A DNA stretch of 64,000 bases from Faecalicatena contorta. GTDB lineage: Bacteria; Bacillota; Clostridia; Lachnospirales; Lachnospiraceae. The notes beneath the pieces were generated by a model. The model was not told the origin of the DNA and did not search any database. It worked only from the letters and a program-made list of their open reading frames with translations. Location: positions 1-64,000 of the forward strand of contig NZ_JAFBIX010000019.1 of the NCBI RefSeq assembly GCF_021531895.1. The letters run 5' to 3'. Of the stretch, positions 44,294-53,222 are shown one piece after another. The position numbers and the translations under genes were made by a program. Each line of letters begins with the position of its first letter. The first letter of the stretch is position 1.

Positions 44294-44830
44294 TCAATAT
44301 GTTCCTGATGCACTAAAAAATGCTACTCCAAAAATTATCATAAATACCAAATAAACAACCAATATGACTCCTGTAATAATCAAAGAAGCCCGACAATAAT
44401 TTCTGCGGTTTACATTACCTTTTTTACTAAATGCCCAAACAAAGTAAATAACAATTCCGAAACATGGAATGCAGGATGCTAGAATCGTCAACACCCAATC
44501 ACCCATAGTCATGGGACTATTATCCATACCCGGTTCATATGCCTGATTATAGGTTCCTGTATTATAACTATAATTATCCTGATAATTATAACCATTCTGT
44601 TGATTGTAATTATAATTCTGTTGCTGATTATAATTATAACCACTCTGGTATTGATTATAATCATTATTCTGGTTCGTATACTGATATTGTTGATTTTGGT
44701 ATTGTGGATTCTGATAAGGCTGCTGTCCTGCATTTGGATCTGTATATTGTTGTCCATTTATATCCGCACTATTGTATGTCTGTTGAGAATCCTGAGTTTC
44801 CTCTGGAATATTATCATTTTGGTTTTCCAT
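44294..44830 (-). CDS. Membrane protein with prion-like Gln/Asn/Tyr-rich domain
   Basis: A 178-residue protein. The first ~105 residues are almost free of hydrophobic residues and consist of repeats rich in Gln, Asn and Tyr (units such as NYNQQNGYNYQDNYSYN), which resemble prion-like low-complexity segments. The C-terminal part has two transmembrane helices (about 113-131 and 146-172) around a short charged loop (SKKGNVNRRNY), like small two-helix membrane proteins of the DUF4190/CD225 kind. A Cys pair (CIPC) lies in the first helix. It sits convergent with apbE. Function unknown; a surface-display or scaffold role is only a guess. Confidence 0.8.
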   Translation of the reverse strand: MENQNDNIPEETQDSQQTYNSADINGQQYTDPNAGQQPYQNPQYQNQQYQYTNQNNDYNQYQSGYNYNQQQNYNYNQQNGYNYQDNYSYNTGTYNQAYEPGMDNSPMTMGDWVLTILASCIPCFGIVIYFVWAFSKKGNVNRRNYCRASLIITGVILVVYLVFMIIFGVAFFSASGTY

Positions 44831-44894
44831 CGTATTATCCTCCTTGCCTTATTAACAACTATATTCTATCATGCAGATACATGAATTTCAATCA

Positions 44895-45377
44895 CTAAAC
44901 AAACCATACTATTTGTATAACTTTTTGTATATATGCAAATAAATTATATTCATAATAACTCATTGGAGGGTCACCAGGAAAACAGACAAACATCCGCAAT
45001 ATATAAAACAACATCATCGCAGCCATAATTCCAATCATTCCCCACAACAATCCTCTCCCCATCTTGCGTCCCAACAGGTAGCGGTTCCACCCAAATATCA
45101 CCAGATAGATCACAATCGGATATATAAAAGGATGTATAAAAAATGCATTCAAAAAATCGAAATGAAACAGACAGAATGCTGCTCTGGTTAATCCACATCC
45201 CGGGCATGGGAATCCCGTAATAAGCACCATCGGACATAAGCTATATAAAAATTTTTTCATGAACGCAAAATAGGCGATTATAAGAATAATCACCCATTTT
45301 GCCGCCTTAATATCTTCCCACAATAAAGTGAGAGCTCTGCATATGATCTTTTTTAAAGAACATTCTTTTCTTTTCAT
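44895..45377 (-). CDS. DUF2752 membrane protein
   Basis: About 160 residues with three to four hydrophobic segments. The DUF2752 signature CPGCGLTRA (after LITGFPC) is intact, with a conserved aromatic/His region after it (FHFDFLNAFFIHPF). The start at 45377 is the first ATG after the rnfB stop; a longer frame would overlap rnfB by nearly 90 bases. No strong ribosome site is visible, so the start is uncertain. It is immediately downstream of rnfB and may be the last gene of that operon. Function unknown. Confidence 0.8.
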   Translation of the reverse strand: MKRKECSLKKIICRALTLLWEDIKAAKWVIILIIAYFAFMKKFLYSLCPMVLITGFPCPGCGLTRAAFCLFHFDFLNAFFIHPFIYPIVIYLVIFGWNRYLLGRKMGRGLLWGMIGIMAAMMLFYILRMFVCFPGDPPMSYYEYNLFAYIQKVIQIVWFV

Positions 45378-45381
45378 AAAA

Positions 45382-46173
45382 TTATAAAATAATCTTCTTT
45401 GGACATTTTTCTGCACATGCTCCACAGTTCGTACACTTTTCTGGATCAATGTGTGCAATGTTACCTTCAACCTTTACGGCATCAAACTGGCAGACTTTTT
45501 CACACATCTTACATCCAATACATCCAACAGAACATGCTTTCATAACATCCTTACCTTTGTCTCTGGAACTACACTGAACCATATGTTTCTGTTCATATGG
45601 AACCAGCTCAATCAGCTTCTTCGGACATACAGCAATACATTTACCGCAAGCTTTACATTCTTCCTTATCAACAACAGCAACCCCGTTTACAATATGAATT
45701 GCATCAAATGGACATGCCTTTACACAGCTTCCTTCGCCAAGACATCCATAATTACATGCCTTCGGTCCGCCGTCCTGCATCATGTTGACCATTACACAAT
45801 CATTTAATCCATGATACTCGTATTCCTGCTGTGCTTTATCACAAGTCCCCGCACATTTCACGAATGCAACCTGATGAACCTGCTCTCCAGCTGCAATTCC
45901 CATGATCTCACCAACTTTTGCAGCAACTGGTGCTCCACCGACCGGACATCCACCAACTTCGGCTTCACCTTTTACGATTGCTGCTGCAAGACCAGAACAT
46001 CCTGCATAACCACATCCACCACAGTTATTTCCAGGCAGAACTCCAAGAATAGCTTCTTCTCTCTCATCTACTTCTACTGCAAACTTCTTGCCAGCGACTC
46101 CAAGGAACACACCAATGAATAATCCGGTGCCGCCTACGATGATCGCAGCAATAATAATACCTGTAACACTCAT
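45382..46173 (-). CDS. rnfB: Rnf electron-transport complex subunit B
   Basis: Iron-sulfur subunit that accepts electrons from ferredoxin. From the ATG at 46173 (AGGAGG upstream) it has about 263 residues: an N-terminal membrane helix (3-25), a CGGCGYAGC cluster domain, then several 4Fe-4S motifs (CKACGKCIAVCPKK, CIGCKMCEKVC, CTNCGACAEKCPKK). It lies 14 bases after rnfA and is the last rnf gene, the usual rnfCDGEAB order. Confidence 0.97.
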   Translation of the reverse strand: MSVTGIIIAAIIVGGTGLFIGVFLGVAGKKFAVEVDEREEAILGVLPGNNCGGCGYAGCSGLAAAIVKGEAEVGGCPVGGAPVAAKVGEIMGIAAGEQVHQVAFVKCAGTCDKAQQEYEYHGLNDCVMVNMMQDGGPKACNYGCLGEGSCVKACPFDAIHIVNGVAVVDKEECKACGKCIAVCPKKLIELVPYEQKHMVQCSSRDKGKDVMKACSVGCIGCKMCEKVCQFDAVKVEGNIAHIDPEKCTNCGACAEKCPKKIIL

Positions 46174-46187
46174 TGTTATGCCTCCTT

Positions 46188-46763
46188 CTAAATCAGTCCT
46201 GAGAATCCACAGAATGCGATTGCCATCAGACACGCTGTAATCAGAACAATCGGAGTTCCCTGGAAGGACTCAGAAATATCATTATATTCAATCTTCTCAC
46301 GGATACCTGCCATGATTACAATTGCAATCAGGAATCCTACAGAAGTACCAACACCATTGATAACACCTTCGAGAAGTGTATATTCTTTCTGAACATTCGT
46401 AAGTGCTACACCAAGTACCGCACAGTTCGTTGTAATCAACGGAAGATATACACCCAACGCATTATACAATGGCGGCATTGCCTTTTTCAGGAACATCTCT
46501 ACAAACTGTACCAAAGCCGCAATGATCAAAATAAATACGATAGTCTGCAAATATTCGAATCCCAATGGTGTCAAAATAAACTTATAAATCAAACCTGTAA
46601 CAAATGAAGCAATTGTAATAACAAATACTACAGCGCCACCCATTCCGGCTGCTGTATCAACCTTCTTAGAAACACCAAGGAACGGGCAGATTCCAAGGAA
46701 CTGGCTGAGTACAACGTTATTTACAAGAGCTGAACCAATTGCAATAATCAATAATTCTTTCAT
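46188..46763 (-). CDS. rnfA: Rnf electron-transport complex subunit A
   Basis: Integral membrane subunit of 191 residues and six hydrophobic segments, homologous to NqrE. It carries the family motif NNVVLSQFLGICPFLGVSKK near the N-terminus (position guide) and LITTNCAVLGVAL mid-protein, each with a cysteine that in relatives helps bind an intramembrane iron-sulfur centre with RnfE. It is between rnfE and rnfB. Confidence 0.97.
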   Translation of the reverse strand: MKELLIIAIGSALVNNVVLSQFLGICPFLGVSKKVDTAAGMGGAVVFVITIASFVTGLIYKFILTPLGFEYLQTIVFILIIAALVQFVEMFLKKAMPPLYNALGVYLPLITTNCAVLGVALTNVQKEYTLLEGVINGVGTSVGFLIAIVIMAGIREKIEYNDISESFQGTPIVLITACLMAIAFCGFSGLI

Positions 46764-46776
46764 CTATGTACTCCTC

Positions 46777-47496
46777 CTACTCTTCGTTTCCTGTTGGGAA
46801 CACCTTACCGTTACATCCGCCACAGGATGCACAATCTGTACCACATCCCTGAGCATCTGCAATCTTCTTGCCCTTCTTTGCAGCATTCTTCTTAATCTTG
46901 TTCATAGCAGCAACAAGGAATGCCAGAACAAGGAATGCTCCTGGAGGAAGAATAAAGATAGTTACAGGAACATAACCACCTTTACCGGCAGCTGCATCAG
47001 CCAACGGCAAAATCTGTGCTCCAAAGACTGCACCTGTACCGATCAGCTCACGAACAATACCAATACAAGTAAGTCCAAATGTAAAACCAAGTCCCATACC
47101 AATGCCGTCAAAAATAGATGGGATTACAGGATTCTTAGAAGCATAACTTTCTGCACGTCCAAGAATGATACAGTTAACTACGATCAGCGGAATATAAATT
47201 CCAAGTGAATCATACAAACTTGGAACAAAACCTTCCAGCAAAAATTGTACAATTGTTACGAAAGATGCTACGACTACGATGAATGCCGGCATTCTGACAG
47301 AATCCGGAATAATCTTACGCAGCATGGAAATCAACATATTTGACAGTACAAGTACGACCGTTGTAGAAAGGCCCATACCTACACCGTTAATAGCGGATGT
47401 TGTTACCGCCAGGGTCGGACACATACCTAACATCAAAACGAAGGTAGGATTTTCTTTGATCAGACCGTTATATAATCGTTCCGTACATTTATTCAT
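46777..47496 (-). CDS. rnfE: Rnf electron-transport complex subunit E
   Basis: Membrane subunit of 239 residues homologous to NqrD, with six predicted helices and the paired motifs LMLGMCPTLAVTTSAING and IVVNCIILGRAE (conserved cysteines). After the last helix a basic stretch leads to a Cys-rich tail, GCGTDCASCGGCNGK, with four cysteines in a pattern able to bind metal or a cluster. That tail is extra to the classical subunit. It lies between rnfG and rnfA. Confidence 0.96.
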   Translation of the reverse strand: MNKCTERLYNGLIKENPTFVLMLGMCPTLAVTTSAINGVGMGLSTTVVLVLSNMLISMLRKIIPDSVRMPAFIVVVASFVTIVQFLLEGFVPSLYDSLGIYIPLIVVNCIILGRAESYASKNPVIPSIFDGIGMGLGFTFGLTCIGIVRELIGTGAVFGAQILPLADAAAGKGGYVPVTIFILPPGAFLVLAFLVAAMNKIKKNAAKKGKKIADAQGCGTDCASCGGCNGKVFPTGNEE

Positions 47497-47510
47497 CTTT
47501 TAACTACCTC

Positions 47511-48092
47511 CTATTGAAATGCATTCTGATAATAACCAAGAGCAGCATTGACAGCTCCGGTCACTGCTCTTGAAGTAATAGTTGCACCACTTAATGCATC
47601 GATAGGTTCACCATCTCCGCCGTCTTTTGACACAACAAACTTCTCAGCCTGTTTTCCTTCATACTGGCCATAGAATGCAGGCTCTGTTGCTTTCATACCA
47701 AGACCTGCTGTTTCACTAATAGATAAAATAGACACACCGTTTACAGTACCATCAGTTGTTATACCTACTGTAATCTGAATACTTCCGCCAAATCCGTCTT
47801 TATCTGTAGTTGTAATAACATATCCCTGATCACCTACTGTACAAACTTCATCAATCGTTGCATTCACGCCCATATCGGCGATTGCCTGATCTGCAGCCTT
47901 CTGATCTACTTCGGTCTCCTCAAAATCATTCAGATCAGCTTCCGGGAATACTGCCTGCCATGCTTCTTTTTTGGACTTTTCCTGCACCTGAGCAATCGGG
48001 TCTTTTGTAATCTCATAGACCACACCGAGTGCAAGACCTGCGATCAAAGTGATCATTGTAAGAATCAATGTATTTTTCAGAATCTTATTCAT
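47511..48092 (-). CDS. rnfG: Rnf electron-transport complex subunit G
   Basis: Exported flavoprotein subunit of 193 residues with an N-terminal membrane anchor (about 7-27) and an FMN-binding domain. The covalent FMN site is Thr171 in DALSGATITSRAV, exactly the ApbE target motif, and apbE is encoded 3.3 kb away. Its start overlaps the rnfD stop by one base. Confidence 0.97.
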   Translation of the reverse strand: MNKILKNTLILTMITLIAGLALGVVYEITKDPIAQVQEKSKKEAWQAVFPEADLNDFEETEVDQKAADQAIADMGVNATIDEVCTVGDQGYVITTTDKDGFGGSIQITVGITTDGTVNGVSILSISETAGLGMKATEPAFYGQYEGKQAEKFVVSKDGGDGEPIDALSGATITSRAVTGAVNAALGYYQNAFQ

Positions 48093-49042
48093 TATTTTTC
48101 TCCTCCTTTACCAAATGGTTTTGGAAGAGTAACCCTCTCGATCAATGGAACAATAAGGTTACTGATGATGATTGCATAAGATACTCCTTCTGCTGAACCG
48201 CCGAAAAGACGGAACAATCCAGTCAGTACACCTAACAGAATTCCATATACATACTGGCCCTTCTTCGTAATTGGAGATGTTACATAATCGGTAGCCATGA
48301 ACCATGCACCAAGCATCAGACCACCGCCGCACAGATGTGCAGTAATATATTGAGGATCAAAGAATCCAACATTCGGATTTGCAAACGGTCCGAAGATACC
48401 AATAAAAATTATAAAAGATACAATATAAGTTCCTGGGATTCTAAGATCAATAATCCCTTTCAAAATCAAAATAATTGCACCAATAATAATCGCAATTACA
48501 GATGTTTCACCAATAGTTCCTGGGATAGTACCGATCAGCATATCCATAGAATTTACAGCCTCTCCAGCTTTCAGCTGTGCCAAAGGTGTAGGACCAGATA
48601 CTCCATCATATACAAATGTAGTCATCTGGCTTGTGAAAGAAATTAACAGGAAACATCTTGCTCCGAGTGCCGGGTTCATAAAGTTCTGTCCCAGACCACC
48701 AAATAACTGTTTTACAATCAGAATGGCAAAGATACCACCGATAACACCCATCCACCATGGAGCTGAAGCCGGCATATTCAGGCCAAGTAAAAGACCTGTA
48801 ACAACGGCACTCCAATCGCCGATTGTAATTTTCTTGTGCATTAATTTTTCATATATGTACTCTGTCAGAACAGATGCTGCAGTTGTACTGATCAGCATAA
48901 TAAGCGCTGACAATCCAAAGTTCCATACACCAAAGGCTGAAGCCGGCAACAGTGCAATCGTTACCCACATCATAATACTGCTTGTGGTGTCTTTGGAACG
49001 AATGTGTGGTGAAGATGACATTTTTAATTTGTTCTCACTCAC
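48092..49042 (-). CDS. rnfD: Rnf electron-transport complex subunit D
   Basis: Membrane subunit of 316 residues and about nine helices, homologous to NqrB. A covalent FMN site is expected at Thr152 in GVSGPTPLAQ. MMWVTIALLPASAFGVWNFG is the typical first helix (position guide). It is translationally coupled to rnfG by a one-base overlap and follows rnfC by 29 bases. Confidence 0.97.
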   Translation of the reverse strand: MSENKLKMSSSPHIRSKDTTSSIMMWVTIALLPASAFGVWNFGLSALIMLISTTAASVLTEYIYEKLMHKKITIGDWSAVVTGLLLGLNMPASAPWWMGVIGGIFAILIVKQLFGGLGQNFMNPALGARCFLLISFTSQMTTFVYDGVSGPTPLAQLKAGEAVNSMDMLIGTIPGTIGETSVIAIIIGAIILILKGIIDLRIPGTYIVSFIIFIGIFGPFANPNVGFFDPQYITAHLCGGGLMLGAWFMATDYVTSPITKKGQYVYGILLGVLTGLFRLFGGSAEGVSYAIIISNLIVPLIERVTLPKPFGKGGEK

Positions 49043-49071
49043 GTTTGTTCACCTCTTCCTCTTCTATTTGA

Positions 49072-50394
49072 CTATTTTTTCTTTTTGCGGTTTGCCATCG
49101 CAATCTTTCTCATTGAACCAATTGCCTGCTTTAATGGGCGCTTTGCAGGACATACAAAACTACAAGAACCACATTCCATACATTCCAGACCTTCATGTTT
49201 TGTAAACGTCTCTTCGTCATGATGTTCTGCATAATCTGCAAGTCTTGACGGAATCAATCTACTTGGACAGGCATCTACACAACGTCCACAATTGATACAT
49301 GCAGATGGTTCATATTGAGCCACTTCATCTTTTGTAAAGCCAAGAATAGACGAAGAAGTCTTAGTGACCGGCACATCCAGTGTAAACATAGAGAATCCCA
49401 TCATCGGACCACCGGAGATTAATTTTTCCGGTTCACTTTTGAATCCACCAGCAGCCTCTACAAGTTCAGCCTGATTTGTTCCAAATGGTACTCTGAAGTT
49501 ACCTGGTTCATTTACTGCATTTCCACTCACAGTAACAACTCGTTCCATAGATGGTTTTCCTTCTGCCACTGCCTGATAAATACTGATCAATGTTGCCACG
49601 TTATCTACAACACATCCTGCATCTGCCGGAAGCATTGCCGAATTAATTGCTCTTCCAGTTGTTGCATAAATCAATTGACGCTCACCACCCTGTGGATACT
49701 TGGTCTTTAACGCAAGTACTTCCATACGTGGTTCATCCTTTGTCAGTTCTTTTAACTTTTCAATACAATCCGGTTTATTATCTTCTACTCCAAAAACACC
49801 TTTTGCATTATCAAAAAGCTTTAATACAATTTTCATACCGCCGACTAATTTTTCCGGCGTCTCCATGATTGATCTGTAGTCAGCGGTGATATATGGTTCA
49901 CACTCTGCACAGTTAGCAATAATGTAATCAATCTTTTCTGGTTCTTTCGGTGACAGTTTGACTCTCGTTGGGAATCCTGCACCACCCATACCTACAACAC
50001 CAGCATTACCGATTGTATTGAGGATTTCTTCTTTTGTCATCTCATCCAAAGGTTTCACTTCTGGATATTGCACTTCCTCATATTCACCGTCATTTTCAAT
50101 AACGATACTGTTTACCATACCCCCTGTTGGATTTAAATGTGGGGCAATCGCCTTAACTGTTCCGGAAACCGATGCATAGATAGGCGCAGACACAAACCCC
50201 CCGGCTTCTGCTATCATCTGACCCTTTAAAACACGATCCCCTACAGCCACTATCGGATTGGCCGGAGCGCCAATATGCTGAGAAACTGGATATACCAAAT
50301 CCCCTTTGGGTTTTACTTCGACAATCGCCTTATCTTTTGCCAGGCTCTTGCCGTCATCCGGATGAATACCACCCTTAAATGTTAACAATGCCAT
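49072..50394 (-). CDS. rnfC: Rnf electron-transport complex subunit C
   Basis: Peripheral NADH-binding subunit of 440 residues. It has an N-terminal barrel-sandwich region (GGIHPDDGK), the nucleotide/FMN Rossmann part with GNAGVVGMGGAGFPTRVK, a SLBB-like middle, and two 4Fe-4S motifs (CINCGRCVDACPSRL and CMECGSCSFVCPAKR). It is the first gene of the six-gene operon. With the rest of the complex it couples reduced ferredoxin oxidation by NAD+ to Na+ or H+ export. A TATAGT about 40 bases upstream may be the -10, but no good -35 was found. Confidence 0.97.
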   Translation of the reverse strand: MALLTFKGGIHPDDGKSLAKDKAIVEVKPKGDLVYPVSQHIGAPANPIVAVGDRVLKGQMIAEAGGFVSAPIYASVSGTVKAIAPHLNPTGGMVNSIVIENDGEYEEVQYPEVKPLDEMTKEEILNTIGNAGVVGMGGAGFPTRVKLSPKEPEKIDYIIANCAECEPYITADYRSIMETPEKLVGGMKIVLKLFDNAKGVFGVEDNKPDCIEKLKELTKDEPRMEVLALKTKYPQGGERQLIYATTGRAINSAMLPADAGCVVDNVATLISIYQAVAEGKPSMERVVTVSGNAVNEPGNFRVPFGTNQAELVEAAGGFKSEPEKLISGGPMMGFSMFTLDVPVTKTSSSILGFTKDEVAQYEPSACINCGRCVDACPSRLIPSRLADYAEHHDEETFTKHEGLECMECGSCSFVCPAKRPLKQAIGSMRKIAMANRKKKK

Positions 50395-50518
50395 CCTTTT
50401 TCCTTCCTTCCTTTTTACTCTTTATATACTATACATGAAAACTCCCTAATAATCCAGTAAATCCAGGGATTTCATTGTATATTTCCGCAAACATCTTGTC
50501 GAAATTTTAACATATAAA

Positions 50519-50544
50519 AGATAGAGACCTAGCGGTCTCTATCT
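50519..50544 (-). terminator. Intrinsic terminator after the S1-domain gene
   Basis: Perfect 11-bp stem AGATAGAGACC/GGTCTCTATCT (50519-50529 with 50534-50544) with a 4-base loop, followed on the minus strand by TTTA. It separates the rpsA-like operon from rnfC. Confidence 0.82.
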
Positions 50545-50574
50545 CTACAATCCCAACAATATTCAACATGCAAA

Positions 50575-51693
50575 TTATTCTTCGCTAGTTTCCTCTTCAG
50601 CACTTTCATCCACGCTTTCTGCCTCAGTCTGTTCATTTGCTGCCGGCTCTAAAGCTTTCATACTTAAACTGATTTTTTTCTCATCCTCATTAAGGTCGAC
50701 AATCTTAGCCGTAATTTCCTGACCTACAGACAATACATCTGACGGCTTGTCCACATGATTTCTTGAAATCTGAGAAACATGAAGCAATGCATCTACTCCA
50801 GGTGCAAGTTCAACAAATGCACCAAAATCAGTCATTCTAGCAACTCTTCCTTCAATCACAGTACCAACTGCATATTTTTCTGCTGCATTCACCCATGGAT
50901 TAGTCTCCGGGAATTTCAAACTCAAGGCAATCTTTGTATCATTGATTTCTTTAATCATTACTTCTAATGTCTCACCAACTTTGAATACCTTCTTTGGATT
51001 CTCAACACGTCCCCAAGACATTTCAGAAATATGAAGAAGTCCATCAACTCCACCAAGATCAATAAACGCGCCGAAATCTGTCACATTTTTAACAGTTCCT
51101 TCCATTCTGTCTCCAGCCTGGATCTTAGCAAATAATTCTTTTTGCTTTTCTGCACGTTCAGCAACAAGTAACTGTCTTCTGTCTCCAATTACGCGATTTC
51201 TTCTAGGATTAAACTCACTGATTACAAATTCAATCTCCTGATCCTGATACTTACTCAAATCTTTTTCATAAGTATCTGACACAAGGCTTGCAGGGATAAA
51301 CACTCTTGCTTCATCAATCACAACACTTAATCCACCGCCAAGAATCTGAGCAACAGGAGCCTTTAACACCTCATGATTCTCATAAGCCTCTCTCAATCTT
51401 TCATTTCCTTTTTCTGCTGCAAGTCTCTTATAGGTCAAAAGCACCTGACCTTCTCCATCATTAACTTTCAGGACTTTTGCAGTCATTGCATCACCAACGG
51501 ATACCATAGTCGTTAAATCTGCATTTGCTTCGTTTGTGTACTCGCTTCTTGTAATGATACCGTCTGCCTTGTAACCTATATTCAAGATGATTTCATCGGG
51601 CTTTACATCGATGACAGTACCATCTACGACCTCTCCATTTCTTATTGTTTTGAATGACTCTTCCAACATTTGTTCAAAAGTTAATTCTGACAT
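50575..51693 (-). CDS. rpsA: S1 RNA-binding domain protein (ribosomal protein S1-like)
   Basis: About 372 residues with four S1 (OB-fold) repeats, roughly at 15-85, 100-165, 185-255 and 270-340; repeats 3 and 4 are the best conserved (GTVKNVTDFGAFIDLGGVDG and GRVARMTDFGAFVELAPGVD). The acidic Glu-rich tail is typical. It is the short Gram-positive form, which may aid translation of some mRNAs rather than act as a full S1. GAGGAGG lies before the ATG at 51693, and the start overlaps the ispH 3' end by 20 bases, a pairing known from Clostridia where the two are sometimes fused. Confidence 0.93.
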   Translation of the reverse strand: MSELTFEQMLEESFKTIRNGEVVDGTVIDVKPDEIILNIGYKADGIITRSEYTNEANADLTTMVSVGDAMTAKVLKVNDGEGQVLLTYKRLAAEKGNERLREAYENHEVLKAPVAQILGGGLSVVIDEARVFIPASLVSDTYEKDLSKYQDQEIEFVISEFNPRRNRVIGDRRQLLVAERAEKQKELFAKIQAGDRMEGTVKNVTDFGAFIDLGGVDGLLHISEMSWGRVENPKKVFKVGETLEVMIKEINDTKIALSLKFPETNPWVNAAEKYAVGTVIEGRVARMTDFGAFVELAPGVDALLHVSQISRNHVDKPSDVLSVGQEITAKIVDLNEDEKKISLSMKALEPAANEQTEAESVDESAEEETSEE

Positions 51694-52531
51694 TATTTTG
51701 AACCTCCTCAATTATATTATTGGGCGTGGATGCCCCTGCTGTAATACCTACTGTTTCCACGGACCTTAATTGATTCATATCCAAATCGTCAAGTGTCTGT
51801 ATATAGTACGTATTCAAACATTCATTCTTACATATTTCAAATAACTTCTGAGTATTTGAACTACGTTTGTCGCCGATAACCACCATAGCATCTACTCTCT
51901 TTGCAATTTCACAAGCCTCCTCCTGACGTTCCTTTGTTGCATTGCAAATCGTATTTAAAACAATTATATCATACCCCTTTTTTGAGATTATTTCAACTAA
52001 ATCTTTGAATTTATTGTAATTAAATGTCGTCTGAGAAACGACGCAGACCCTCTGTTCAGCATCTTTCAACTGAAACTGTCTGGCATCTTCTGCTGTCTGT
52101 ACAACAATTACTTGTTTTCCTGCCCACCCTTTGATTCCTTCTACCTCCGGATGTTCGCTGTTACCAATAATGACAATAAATGCCCCTTTTTTGCTTTCTT
52201 CCTCAACGATTCTGTGTATCTTCTTTACAAAAGGACAGGTAGCGTCTACACAAGTCAGGCCTTTTTCCTGTATTTTTTTATATATGTCTCTGGCTACTCC
52301 ATGAGAACGAATAATAATAACGCCTTTATCCACTGCATCTAATTCTTTTTCAGAGTCAATCACTTCAACTCCTTTTTTGGCTAGATCTTTTGTCACTTCT
52401 TCATTATGGATAATCGGACCATAGGTATAGATTTTATCTTCCCGGTGCTGTTCTACCTGTTCATATACAGTGTCAACAGCTCTCTTTACACCAAAACAGA
52501 ATCCCGCTGTTCTTGCCAACTCTATCTCCAT
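51674..52531 (-). CDS. ispH: 4-hydroxy-3-methylbut-2-enyl diphosphate reductase
   Basis: Last step of the MEP isoprenoid pathway, an iron-sulfur enzyme. The 285 residues include the three cluster cysteines Cys12 (GFCFGVKRAV), Cys99 (DATCPFVKK) and Cys196 (NTICNATKERQ), and the catalytic IIRSHGVA histidine and GNSEHPEV loops. It lies 22 bases after cmk and overlaps the S1 gene, forming a cmk-ispH-S1 operon. Confidence 0.98.
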   Translation of the reverse strand: MEIELARTAGFCFGVKRAVDTVYEQVEQHREDKIYTYGPIIHNEEVTKDLAKKGVEVIDSEKELDAVDKGVIIIRSHGVARDIYKKIQEKGLTCVDATCPFVKKIHRIVEEESKKGAFIVIIGNSEHPEVEGIKGWAGKQVIVVQTAEDARQFQLKDAEQRVCVVSQTTFNYNKFKDLVEIISKKGYDIIVLNTICNATKERQEEACEIAKRVDAMVVIGDKRSSNTQKLFEICKNECLNTYYIQTLDDLDMNQLRSVETVGITAGASTPNNIIEEVQNNVRINF

Positions 52532-52553
52532 TCTTTTCTCTCCTTAATCCACA

Positions 52554-53210
52554 TCACCTGCACAATTCGACAATTTTATCCACAACTTCAGGAATTGTCA
52601 TATAAGAACTATCTACCTTTACTGCATCCTCAGCCTGTTTCAGCGGAGCAATCTCTCTTGTCATGTCACGATAATCTCTTTCTCGAATGTCCGATTCAAT
52701 TTCTTCCAAATTACAAGGGACTCCCTTTGCCATCAGCTCTTCATAGCGACGCTTGGCTCTCGTCTCAACACTTGCAGTTAAAAATATCTTCACGTCAGCA
52801 TTCGGCAATACACACGTTCCGATATCCCTGCCATCCATGATCACATTTTGTGTACGTGCAAGATTCTGCTGAAGCTCCAATAACTTGGCTCTTACTTCTG
52901 GGATTGCCGATGTCATAGATGCCATATTTCCTACTTCCTCATCCCTCAATCTGGAAGTAATATTTGCTCCATTCAGATAAACCTGCTGGATACCATTTTC
53001 GTAGCGAATGGTTACTTCAGCATCCTGGCATGCCTTAATCACTTTTTCCGTCTCATCCGCCTGAATTCCCTGATTCAGGAAATGAATCGCCAGACCTCTA
53101 TACATGGCACCGGTATCAACATAGATAAATCCCTTTTCTTTTGCCACTAATTTTGCAATCGTACTCTTTCCTGCACCTGCTGGACCATCAATTGCCACAT
53201 TATATCCCAT
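52554..53210 (-). CDS. cmk: Cytidylate kinase
   Basis: Phosphorylates CMP and dCMP. The 218 residues begin MGYNVAIDGPAGAGKSTIAK with the P-loop at 9-17, followed by YVDTGAMYRGLA and MDGRDIGTCVLP for substrate binding, and the LID region RAKRRYEEL. It heads the cmk-ispH-S1 group and follows the YcxB-like gene by 12 bases. Confidence 0.98.
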   Translation of the reverse strand: MGYNVAIDGPAGAGKSTIAKLVAKEKGFIYVDTGAMYRGLAIHFLNQGIQADETEKVIKACQDAEVTIRYENGIQQVYLNGANITSRLRDEEVGNMASMTSAIPEVRAKLLELQQNLARTQNVIMDGRDIGTCVLPNADVKIFLTASVETRAKRRYEELMAKGVPCNLEEIESDIRERDYRDMTREIAPLKQAEDAVKVDSSYMTIPEVVDKIVELCR

Positions 53211-53222
53211 GATATTTCTCCT

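Noticed and set aside
50395-50470. Promoter of the rnf operon
   Set aside because: A TATAGT about 40 bases upstream is a fair -10, but the -35 at 17 bp (TGGATT) is weak, so it was left out of the features.
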